A DNA stretch of 60,708 bases, from contig JAITFH010000023.1 in assembly GCA_031281465.1 (NCBI GenBank), forward strand, positions 1-60,708, written 5' to 3'. Each line of letters begins with the position of its first letter. The first letter of the stretch is position 1. Of the stretch, positions 11,194-19,667 are shown in pieces. The notes beneath the pieces are model-generated. The model was not told where the DNA came from. It was given only the letters and a program-made list of their open reading frames with translations, and searched no databases. Position numbers and translations under genes: made by a program. The DNA is from Mycoplasmataceae bacterium (lineage in GTDB: Bacteria; Bacillota_I; Bacilli_A; Mycoplasmatales; Mycoplasmoidaceae).

Positions 11194-11805
11194 TTATTCT
11201 CCTTTACGTTCTCCTGCTTTAATTTTTGAGTCGATATCAGCAACTTGTTTACCTCTTAGTTTAGCATATTCACCAGGTGTTTTTTGTGATTGTAATGCTT
11301 TAATAGTTGTTTGAATCATATTAATTTTAGAGTTTGAACCTAGTTTTTTACTACAAGCATCAGTGTATCCTGCTAATTCTAAAACTGCACGAACTGCACC
11401 ACCAGCAATAATACCTGTTCCACTAGGAGCTGGTTTAATTAACATTGTACAAGCACCATTTTTTAATTCTACTTCGTGGAATAATGTGTGACGTTTGTTA
11501 ATTAGAACTTTAACTAAGTTTTTTCTAGCATCTTGTTCTGCTTTTTTAATAGCAACAGGAACTTCCACAGATTTTCCGATTCCATATCCAACGATACCAT
11601 CTTTATTTCCAGCAACTACTAAAGCAGAGAAACGCATTCTACGTCCACCTTTTGTAGTTTTGTTAATTTGTTTGATGTTAATCATTTTGGTTTCGATGCC
11701 ATCACTTCTTGATGCATCGTTACGGCGAAAACCACCAGGTTTTCTATTATTAAATCCGGGTTTTGGAGCGGTAGGGTTTTCACCTTCTTTAATCTTTTCG
11801 TTCAT
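11194..11805 (-). CDS. rpsE: 30S ribosomal protein S5
   Basis: S5 acts in decoding fidelity and mRNA unwinding at the small subunit. The 203-residue product has the S5 signature GGRRMRFSALVVAGNKDGIVGYGIGKS and a late SGTGIIAGGAVRAVLELAG. Its start lies six bases behind TATAAT (11812-11817, minus strand), so this is the first gene of a leaderless unit rpsE-rplO-secY-csd. The usual upstream spc genes (rplR, rplF, rpsH) are not here, so the operon has been split in this genome. Confidence 0.95.
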   Translation of the reverse strand: MNEKIKEGENPTAPKPGFNNRKPGGFRRNDASRSDGIETKMINIKQINKTTKGGRRMRFSALVVAGNKDGIVGYGIGKSVEVPVAIKKAEQDARKNLVKVLINKRHTLFHEVELKNGACTMLIKPAPSGTGIIAGGAVRAVLELAGYTDACSKKLGSNSKINMIQTTIKALQSQKTPGEYAKLRGKQVADIDSKIKAGERKGE

Positions 11806-11811
11806 AGGGTT

Positions 11812-11817
11812 ATTATA
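11812..11817 (-). promoter_or_regulatory. -10 box of the rpsE-secY unit
   Basis: TATAAT on the minus strand is exactly six bases from the rpsE ATG, predicting a leaderless mRNA for a ribosomal operon. Confidence 0.6.
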
Positions 11818-11869
11818 TTTAAAAAACTTATGAATATAAACGAATAATTGAGTGTTTTATTAGTATTTG

Positions 11870-11908
11870 GTGGAGAAAATATACAAATAGTGAAATAAGT
11901 GGAGAAAA
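11870..11908 (+). repeat. Two copies of GTGGAGAAAA upstream of rpsE
   Basis: GTGGAGAAAA occurs at 11870-11879 and 11899-11908, a 29-base period. They resemble but do not equal the GTGGGAG boxes before mraZ. They lie in the 164-base gap between rpsE and the lipoprotein gene. The same gap also has a TTTGTGTCTAGA stretch near 11941, similar to the intergenic motif at 42323 and 58663. Confidence 0.3.
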
Positions 11909-11969
11909 ATGGTGACAGAATTTTGAAGAATCTGCTTTTGTTTGTGTCTAGAAAAAAGATTCTTTATTA

Positions 11970-12668
11970 TTAAAAGTTAATGCCTAAAGTGTCGAAATAG
12001 TTTAAAGAAAGTGGAAGATGTTGAGTAACTCACGCAGAACTGTTTGATGCCTTTATATCACATGTGAACATCGGATAGTGACAAGTTCTACCATTGATAG
12101 TTGTTGTACCACTGGTGTTATAAACTGATTTTATTTTAAAACTCACACCATTATTTGATATCATTCCACCCATACTTTGTTCTGCTATTTGTACAGAACC
12201 GTTAATTGTACGAACAGTAATATCGTCCTCGGTAACACTTGAAATATTAAAAGTTGTTGTACTATGTTCTTCAAAAGTCACTGTCCCAGTTTCGGATACA
12301 ACTTTACCACCAAAATTAATAACAGGTTGTTCGCTATTAGAATTGTTAATACTTAGTGTTCTCTCTGTGTAATTTTGATTGCTAAAGCTTCCAAAAGGAC
12401 CTGTATCACCTGCAAAACTTAAAACAAAGACATTTATGATGTTTTGATAAGACGCAACATCCATAAAATTATTCGTAAAATAAGTGCTATTCCAAGCGTC
12501 ATCTGTTTTATTTAATCTATCTTGATGGTTAATCAAATATAATTCAGCATCATTGTTGTCGTATAAAACTGTTTCGTTAGCACTACAACTAGTTAAAGCT
12601 GGTATTAAAGCAACAGCGGTGATAGGTAGAATACTACTTAAAGCTAGTAATTTGGTATTTATTTTCAT
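11970..12668 (-). CDS. Surface lipoprotein, function unknown
   Basis: A 232-residue secreted lipoprotein. It has a basic start (MKINTK), a hydrophobic signal core and the lipobox ALTSC with the acylated cysteine at residue 28, so it is anchored on the outer face of the membrane. The rest is rich in Asn, Ser and Thr, has no TM helix and matches no family I recognise. The ORF reads through one TGA near its end (AWVTQH) and stops at TAA 11970-11972. TATAAT is exactly six bases before the ATG, predicting a leaderless mRNA. A perfect inverted repeat sits directly upstream of that box. Confidence 0.8.
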
Positions 12669-12680
12669 ACCCTAATTATA

Positions 12681-12695
12681 GTTTGGAAACCAAAC
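12681..12695 (-). promoter_or_regulatory. Inverted repeat abutting the lipoprotein promoter
   Basis: GTTTGG-AAA-CCAAAC (seen on the plus strand) is a perfect 6-3-6 palindrome. It begins one base upstream of the -10 box (12675-12680) of the lipoprotein gene, where a regulator would contact the -35/spacer region. It could be an operator; no candidate regulator is adjacent. Confidence 0.4.
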
Positions 12696-12724
12696 ATTTA
12701 GGGGCACAAAAATACATATGTATA

Positions 12725-15466
12725 TTACTTTTTAAGGCTGTTTAAAACAGTTTGACATCTTGCACAAACATGTTCTTCGTTTAATTCATCAGCTGGGAAA
12801 TAATTTCAACATCTTTCACAACGAACAAAACCACTGTTAGAAACTTCTACTTCCACTTCTTCAATATTAGTTGAAACAAATTCTACAAAAGCAACGTTTA
12901 AGTTTTTTACTAATTCTTTTTCTGTAAAACCAAATTTGTTGTCAAAAGTTAAAACAACTTTAGCTTGAGTGTTTTTAGTAATTTCTTTTTTATTACGTAG
13001 TTGTTCAAGTTTAGCATAAACTAAATCTTTTAGTTTTTTAAAGTACACTCATTTTTGTTTGTTTACTTCTTGATGAGTAAATTTGTAGTTAGTAGCATAG
13101 CTTTCGCTTTGCATATCAACTAAGAATACTGAATCCAATTTATCATTTACTTTTAAAAAAGAATAAACTTCTTCACAAGTGTGAGGTAAAACTGGAGCTA
13201 GAGCAAATAAGTAAGAAGTTAAAACATGATACAATACAGTTTGTACTGCACGACGGTTTGGATTGTTAGCTTCATCACAATACAATGTATCTTTAATAGT
13301 ATCAAAGTATCCTGTTGAAAGTTCGATTACATGTCCTAAAACAGTTTCCATTACGCTAATGAAATCGAAGTTTTCATAAGCTTTATTGATTGTTGCTAAG
13401 TTTTCTTCTAATTGAGATAAAACCAAGTTATTTACTTCGTCATTGTCATAAACTTTGTCCTTAGAGAAATCGAAATCGCTAACATTAGATAAAACGAATT
13501 TAAATAATGTATTTCTTAGTTTACGATACATTTCTGTAACGTGAGAAAGGATTTCTTTTCCTATCTTCATATCAGTAGTGTAATCGTTAGTTGCAGCTCA
13601 TAAACGAAGGATATCAGCACCTAAAGTTTCACAAACATCAATAGGGTTAACTCCGTTACCTAAAGATTTAGACATTTTTCTTCCTAGTTCATCAACTACG
13701 AATCCATGTCCTAATAATTGACGGTATGGAGCTTGGTTTTTATAAATATAACTATTAATTAGTGAAGAGTTAAATCAACCACGGAATTGATCTTTTCCTT
13801 CGAAATATAGTTCAGCTGGGAATTCTAAACCGTTAGCTTCTAATACTGTATAAGAAGTTCCTGAATCAAATCATACATCTAATGTATCATTTTGTTTAGA
13901 GAATTTTTTACCAGTGTCTAGATATTTTTTAGTTAAGAAATATTCTGCTGGATGATCGAATCATACATTAGTTGTTTCTTTTTTAAAGATTTCTAAAATA
14001 TGAGCGTTTAATTCGTTATCAAAAATTGGCTGTTCGTTTTCATCAAATATTAAAGGGATTGGTACTCCTCAGTATCTTTGACGAGATATACATCATTCAA
14101 CACGATTCATAATCATATCTGAAAGTTGTTGTTTGTTTGTTTCATTAGGGAAAACAACATTACTAATAGATTCTAACATTCCTGCTTTAATGTTTTCAAG
14201 GTTGATGAATCATTGGTAAGTAGCTCTGAACATTAATGGTTTTTTTGTTCTTCAGTCAATAGCAGCAGAGTGAGTCATTACTTCGTGAGATAGTAAAGCT
14301 CCAGCAGCTTGTAGTTTTTCAACAACTAAAGGATTAGCATCTAAATAGAATTTTCCTTCTAATGCTGGATCAATAGTTTTAACTTGAGCATCAAAGTAAC
14401 CTGCTCCGTTAATTGGAGCAAATGGTTTGATACCATATTTTTTACAAGCTAGGTAATCTTCCATACCGAATCCTGAAGCGTTATGAACTAATCCGGTACC
14501 ATTACTATCTAAAACGTATTCAGCTAGAATAACTGGACCAGTTAAGTTATAAATTTCACTTTTATATTTTACATTCTCAACTTCTTTACCTAAGAATTCC
14601 GATACAACTTCACAAGCAGTTCATTTCATTAAGTCAATCATCGCACTTAAACGTGAACTACTAACTACGTAGTATTTACCATTTGCTTTTACCCTTTTGT
14701 AATATAAGTTTGGGTGAACAGCAATTGCTTGGTTAGAAGGTAAAGTTCAAGGAGTTGTTGTTCAAACCATTAGTTTATCTCCAGTACTTAATTTATCGTT
14801 TCCTTCGGTTACTTCGAAAGTAAGATAAATACTGTCACTTTTAACATCAGCATATTCTACTTCTGCTTCAGCTAAAGCGGTTTGTGAACTTCAAGACCAA
14901 TAAATTGGTTTTAAGTCACGATAAACTAATCCTTTTTCTACAGCAGTATAGAAAATTTCTAATTGGTGGTATTCAAACTCTGGATCCATTGTACGATAAA
15001 TTGTACTCATGTCAGATTCTAAACCTAAACGAGCGAATTGTTTCTTTTGTACTTCGATTTGATCTAAAGCATATTGTTTACAAGCATCACGTTTTTGTAC
15101 AACACCCATGCTTTTGTAGCTTTCTTTTCCTTGTTTAATCAAACTTTGTTCTAAAGCATGTTCGATAGGCATACCGTGAGTATCTCAACCAGCAATATAG
15201 TTTGAGTAATAACCTAATAAGTTATAACGACGAACGATAATATCTTTCAAGATTTTATTTGAGGCATGACCCATGTGAATCATTCCATTAGCATAAGGAG
15301 GACCATCGTGAAGGTTTTTTTGTTCACGAGCATTACGTTCTTTAAGAATTCTCTGGTAAACTTTCTTTTCTAATCATTGTTGTTGAATAGCTGGTTCTTT
15401 CTGAGGCAAGTGGCCTTGCATTTCGAAATCAGTTTTTAGGATGTTTAATGTGTCTTTGAAGTTCAT
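12725..15466 (-). CDS. ileS: Isoleucyl-tRNA synthetase
   Basis: This class I synthetase charges tRNA-Ile and edits misactivated valine. The 913-residue product has the HIGH motif as [13 protein letters not shown] near residue 57, the CP1 editing region with TTTPWTLPSNQA, and RKMSKSLGN as KMSKS. A C-terminal zinc knuckle has CERC and CARC near the end. The length is typical of bacterial IleRS. Many TGA codons are Trp. Its leader is the longest in the window (about 140 nt) and holds a leader peptide with four Ile codons plus a terminator, suggesting control by Ile-tRNA supply. It is divergent from fhs. Confidence 0.96.
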
Positions 15467-15500
15467 GGTTGAGTTTTGTGTTTAAGTTGTGTATAAAGAA

Positions 15501-15531
15501 AAATGCCCGCTTTTTTCTAAAGTGGGCATTT
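15501..15531 (-). terminator. Intrinsic terminator in the ileS leader
   Basis: On the minus strand AUGCCC-A-CUUU pairs with AAAG-C-GGGCAU, a ten-pair stem with one mismatch, followed by AUUUUUC. It lies 34 bases before the ileS ATG and downstream of the only visible ileS promoter, so it can only serve premature termination of the ileS transcript. No gene on the plus strand ends here. Confidence 0.75.
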
Positions 15532-15551
15532 ATTTAATTAGTAAAAAAGCA

Positions 15552-15557
15552 CCCACT
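15552..15557 (-). promoter_or_regulatory. Antiterminator segment of the ileS leader
   Basis: AGUGGG here is perfectly complementary to CCCACU (15526-15521), the 5' arm of the terminator. Two wobble pairs can extend it to eight. Pairing would block the terminator. The segment overlaps the leader-peptide stop codon, so a ribosome that finishes the peptide would mask it, while one stalled on the Ile codons would leave it free. Confidence 0.65.
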
Positions 15558-15600
15558 ATTTGGAAATAATGATGATTGCTTTGTTACTGTTTAGTTTCAT
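15556..15600 (-). CDS. ileS leader peptide with four isoleucine codons
   Basis: A 14-codon [17 protein letters not shown] then TAG, opens eleven bases after a TATAAT box (15612-15617) on the minus strand. Codons 9-12 are ATC ATC ATT ATT. The stop codon overlaps the antiterminator segment and the terminator follows about 25 bases later. This is the textbook order of an attenuator leader: control codons, segment 2, terminator arm, U-run. Too short to appear as an ordinary gene. It is read directly from sequence; its translation is inferred. Confidence 0.7.
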   Translation of the reverse strand: MKLNSNKAIIIISK

Positions 15601-15611
15601 ACAACATTCAT

Positions 15612-15617
15612 ATTATA
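15612..15617 (-). promoter_or_regulatory. -10 box of the ileS transcript
   Basis: TATAAT on the minus strand. Initiation about six bases downstream gives a leader of roughly 138 nt before ileS, with the leader-peptide ATG a few bases into the RNA. Confidence 0.5.
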
Positions 15618-15650
15618 GAATATTTTTCTGTTGTCGTTTATAATTTCGAT

Positions 15651-17252
15651 ATGATTGACATTTCTGAAGTATTAAAAAAGTTTAATATCAGTATTGATGA
15701 TACAATTTTATACGGGAAATATATGGCTAAAATCAAACCTATTTCCCTAGATAATTATGCTAAAAAGAAGCTGATATTAGTAACAGCAATTAGTCCAACT
15801 CCTGCTGGAGAAGGAAAAACTACTACAACTATTGGGTTAGTAGACGGATTAAACAAAATTGGTAAAAAAGCAGTTGGAGCATTACGTGAGCCTTCAATGG
15901 GTCCAGTGTTTGGAGTAAAAGGTGGAGCAAATGGAGGAGGAAAAAGTCAAATTGTTCCGAAAGATGAAATCAATTTTCATTTTACCGGAGATATGCACGC
16001 AATTACTGCTGCAAACAACTTAATTAGTGCTTGTCTCGATAATAATATATATTGAGGAAACTCGTTAAATATTAATCCAGATAAAATTGTTTGGAAAAGA
16101 GTTTTAGATGTAAATGATCGTTCTCTAAGAGAGGTAGAGATTGTTATTAAAAACTCTGTTAATAAAAAAACTGGAGAACAAACAACTATTAAATATAAAA
16201 GTGGTTTTGATATTACTGTGGCTAGTGAAATTATGGCAATATTTTGTTTAAGTAATGATTTAAATGAAATGCGTGAAAGAATTAATAATATCATCGTCGC
16301 TTATAGCTATGATAATAAAGCGATTTATGTTAAAGATTTAGAAATTACTAATGCTATTATGAAAATCTTAGAATATGCTGTAATGCCTAATACGGTACAA
16401 ACATTAGAAGAAAACCTATGTATTGTACACGGGGGACCATTTGCTAATATTGCACACGGATGTAACAGTGTAATTGGAACAAAAACAGCTTTATCTTTAG
16501 GAGATTACGTGGTTACCGAAGCTGGTTTCGCTAGTGATTTAGGAGCAGAAAAATTTCTAGATATTGTTTGTGATAATGCGAAATTAAATCCTAATGCTGT
16601 AGTTATTGTTGCTTCTACTCGCTCGCTTAAAATGCACGGGAATGTAGAAAAAGATAATTTAAAAGAAGAAAATATTCCCGCACTTAATGATGGAATAAAA
16701 AATCTAGAACAACATATTAATAATATTAAAGCATTTGGTTTACCATTTGTAGTTTGTATAAATCAAATGGATATCTCTTTACCTTCTGAAATTGCTGCGT
16801 TAGAACAATGATTAAAAGAAAATAATTACCAGTATGCTAAAAATGAGGGATTTGAAAAAGGTGGAGAAGGAAGCGTAGAATTGGCAGAAAAAATAGTGGA
16901 ACTATGTTCTCAACCAACTCCTGTACTAAAACCTGTTTACGATAAAAATGAATCTTTAAAAAACAAAATCGAAAAAATTTGTTCAAGATGTTATGGCGCA
17001 AGTGGAGTGGAATATTCATCATTAGCTGAAGAAAAAACCAAGATGTTTAATAAATTACCATATTATGTGTGTATGGCAAAAACTCCTATTTCTTTAACTG
17101 ACGATGAAAAAATAGTAATGGTTAAAGAACCATTTAAAATTCATATTCGTGATATCGTTATTGCCAATGGTGCAACCTTCATCATCCCGTTAACCGGAAA
17201 TATTTTTCGTATGCCTGGATTACCTAAAATTCCCGAAGCAAACAAGTTCTAA
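15651..17252 (+). CDS. fhs: Formate--tetrahydrofolate ligase
   Basis: This enzyme makes 10-formyl-THF from formate, THF and ATP, feeding purine synthesis and initiator-tRNA formylation. The 533-residue product carries the P-loop [11 protein letters not shown] near residues 50-60, then [19 protein letters not shown] and the [11 protein letters not shown] signature. The C-terminus is [12 protein letters not shown], close to the typical family end. It is slightly shorter than the usual 550-560 residues. An in-frame ATG at 15576 exists, but TATAAT at 15639-15644 ends six bases before the ATG at 15651, so that is the start and the mRNA is leaderless. It is divergent from ileS. Confidence 0.95.
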
Positions 17253-17374
17253 AATTGTTAATTTTCTGTCGATTTTCTGCTTAAAATCTGTTCTTTTCGT
17301 GTTAAAATATTGCATAAAATATGCACAAAAAATGCAACTTTCTATCTGGCATTTCCCTATATAAAAAGTATGTT

Positions 17375-18025
17375 ATGGAGAAAATAAAAAAATTGTTGGA
17401 AGCATACATCAACGAAAAAAATAGTGCAAAACTAAAAAACCTTAAACAAAACATATTCAAATTAATGTTGGATATTACACTCAATCAAGTAGAAACTTTA
17501 CTGTGAACAAAATATGAAAAACTTTATTTCACTAAATATGACTTTGCTTACATATGTTATGATTCTATCAAGAGAAAATTTAACAATTGAAAAAAAGACA
17601 AAATAGAAAGTTTTCTCAAAAGTGTATATTCTGAAGTAAAAGCACGAGCTAATAAATTTTGCTATAGTTATTGAATGAAACGTGGAGGTGAATCATATCA
17701 ACAAATATCAGCAGCTACTCGTGAAGAAGAAAGAACACTACTTCTCGAACTTCCTGAAAACACTGACGAAGAGAATGATATCGAAAAAGAAGTTTACGAA
17801 GAATATGAACAAATCAGACAAATGAGTCTTTTGAAAAAATTCTTATCTAATCGAAAACCTATCGTTCGTCTAATTGTGGCTAGAAAAATCAAAGGGTTGG
17901 ATAACAAAGAAATTGCTCAACAATTAAATATCGATACTAGACAAGTTGAAAACAAAATCTATTACTTTGAAAAAGATTTTAAGAAATGATATCAAGATTT
18001 GGAAAACAACTCTCGTCGATGTTAA
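17375..18025 (+). CDS. Putative alternative RNA polymerase sigma factor
   Basis: A 216-residue protein with no membrane segment. Residues 1-110 are helical and basic/aromatic (YDFAYICYDSIKRKFNNW, SYWMKRGGESY), compatible with a region 2-like domain. An acidic linker follows. The C-terminal 60 residues read as a sigma region 4 helix-turn-helix: RLIVARKIKGLDNKEIAQQL, then DTRQVENKIYYFEKDFKK. Such a small two-domain layout is that of ECF/SigH-like factors; M. genitalium MG428 is a known mollicute alternative sigma, but orthology is not shown here. An upstream in-frame ATG at 17321 would add 18 residues. I prefer 17375 because TATAAA lies nine bases before it. Confidence 0.6.
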
Positions 18026-18106
18026 ATATAGTAGTTATTTTTAACTAATATTTACAAAAAAATGTGCGAGTGAAATTCTAATGCCAATATATAATAAGAA
18101 ATAATA

Positions 18107-18307
18107 ATGGCTAAAGTAGTAATTAAAAACGATGATGTACAAACTGCATTCAAAAAATTTTCTCGTATCACTGCAGAAAATAAGAAAGATGCAAAAAAAC
18201 ACGAATTTTACCTACGTCCAGGTTTAAAAGCTGTTGCTAAAAGAGAAGAAGCTGCTAAAACTAAAGTTAAATTTAACGCAAAGAAAAAATTAACTAAAAC
18301 TTTTTAG
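18107..18307 (+). CDS. rpsU: 30S ribosomal protein S21
   Basis: A 66-residue basic small-subunit protein. The pattern VVIKNDDVQTAFKKFSRIT, then HEFYLRPGLKAVAKREEAAK matches S21 (VxxxExxxxALRRFKR, REFYEKPxxxRKR). TATAAT (18090-18095) is eleven bases before the ATG. The next gene, der, begins 29 bases after the stop with its own TATAAT, so the two need not be one transcript. Confidence 0.85.
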   Translation: MAKVVIKNDDVQTAFKKFSRITAENKKDAKKHEFYLRPGLKAVAKREEAAKTKVKFNAKKKLTKTF

Positions 18308-18336
18308 TAAATATAAAAATATAATTCCTTTAACAT

Positions 18337-19662
18337 ATGTTAACTGTAGCAATTGTAGGGAAGCCAAATGTTGGTAAGTCAACATTATTTAATAGAATTA
18401 TCTCTGAAAGAAAATCTATAGTTTTGGATGAGCCAGGTGTTACTAGAGATAGAATATATGGAATCGGAGAATGATTGAACAAAAAGTTCTCAATTATTGA
18501 TACTGGTGGGTTAACTAACGAAGAGTTACCATTTGCTGAAAACATTAAAATTCAAGTAGGATATGCACTTGATGAAGCGGATGTTATTCTTTTTGTTGTT
18601 TCGGCAAAAGATGGAATTAATGAAAATGATTTATATGTGGCAAAATTACTTCGTAAATTTAAACACAAAAAAATAATTTTAGTGGGAAATAAATCTGAAA
18701 GTGACAAAAACCAAAATGTTGACTTTTATCAATTAGGATTTGGAAAAATATTTTATATTAGTGCAGAACACGGAATAGGAGTTGGTGATCTTTTAGATGA
18801 GATAGTTAAACTAGATGATAGTAAACCAACTGATGAAGTCGAAGAACAACAAGACAAAACCTCTTTCTGTATCATTGGAAGAACTAATGTAGGAAAATCT
18901 ACATTAATGAATGCTATTTTAAACAAAGAAAGAAGTTTGGTTAGCGAACAAGAACATTCTACTCACGATGCGATTGATGAAGATTTTGAATACGAAGGAA
19001 AACAATATACGATTATCGATACAGCTGGGATTAGGAGAAAAGGGAAAATTGTTCAACTAGTTGAGAGATTTTCTGTAATGAGAACTGAAAAAGCTATTAG
19101 TCGTAGTAAAGTTGTTATTCTACTTCTAGATGGCTCAAATGATTTTAACGAACAAGATGAGATTATCGGTGGTTTAGCATTCAAAGCAAATATTCCTACG
19201 ATTATTTGTGTTAACAAATGAGATTTGGCTAGAAAGAATAAAATATCTGTTGAACAAACAACAACCACTATTAGACAAAAGTTTAAATTTTTGTCATGAG
19301 CACCAATTATTTATGTTAGTGCTAAAAACCAATACAACATACCCCTAATATTTGATACAATAAACGCTATTCAGAGAGAACAAACAATTAAAGTGAATAC
19401 AAGTATGCTAAACAACATTTTAGCGAAAGCACAGATAACTAACCCTCCTCCTTTATATCATGGAGGAAGAATAGCTATTAGTTACGCCACACAAGTTAAC
19501 TCCCAAATCCCTACTTTTGTTTTATTTGTAAACAAACCAGAATTTTTACATTTTACTTATGGACGATATATTGAAAACAAAATTCGAGAATCTTTTGGTA
19601 TAAAATATACTCCTATTACTGTTTATTACAAAAGTAAAGATGCTAGAATTAGAAAAGAGTAG
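18337..19662 (+). CDS. der: Ribosome-assembly GTPase Der (EngA)
   Basis: Der is a double-GTPase needed for 50S subunit assembly. The 441-residue protein has two G domains: GKPNVGKS at residues 8-15 with DTGG near 50, and GRTNVGKST near 182 with DTAG near 229 and NKWD near 295. A C-terminal KH-like domain follows. The first domain reads NKSE where NKxD is expected, a change in the guanine-specificity motif. TATAAT at 18320-18325 ends eleven bases before the ATG. The stop is five bases from the convergent helicase stop. Confidence 0.95.
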
Positions 19663-19667
19663 TTTAC

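Noticed and set aside
12030-12032. TGA as the end of the lipoprotein
   Set aside because: TGA is Trp throughout this genome; the frame continues to TAA at 11970-11972.
15467-15600. T-box riboswitch upstream of ileS
   Set aside because: No T-box consensus (GGUGGNACCGCG) and the leader is too short for a specifier stem; the Ile-codon leader peptide explains the terminator better.
15576-15650. Upstream start adding 25 residues to formate-THF ligase
   Set aside because: These codons cover the fhs -10 box and the opposite-strand ileS promoter; homologues start near [10 protein letters not shown].
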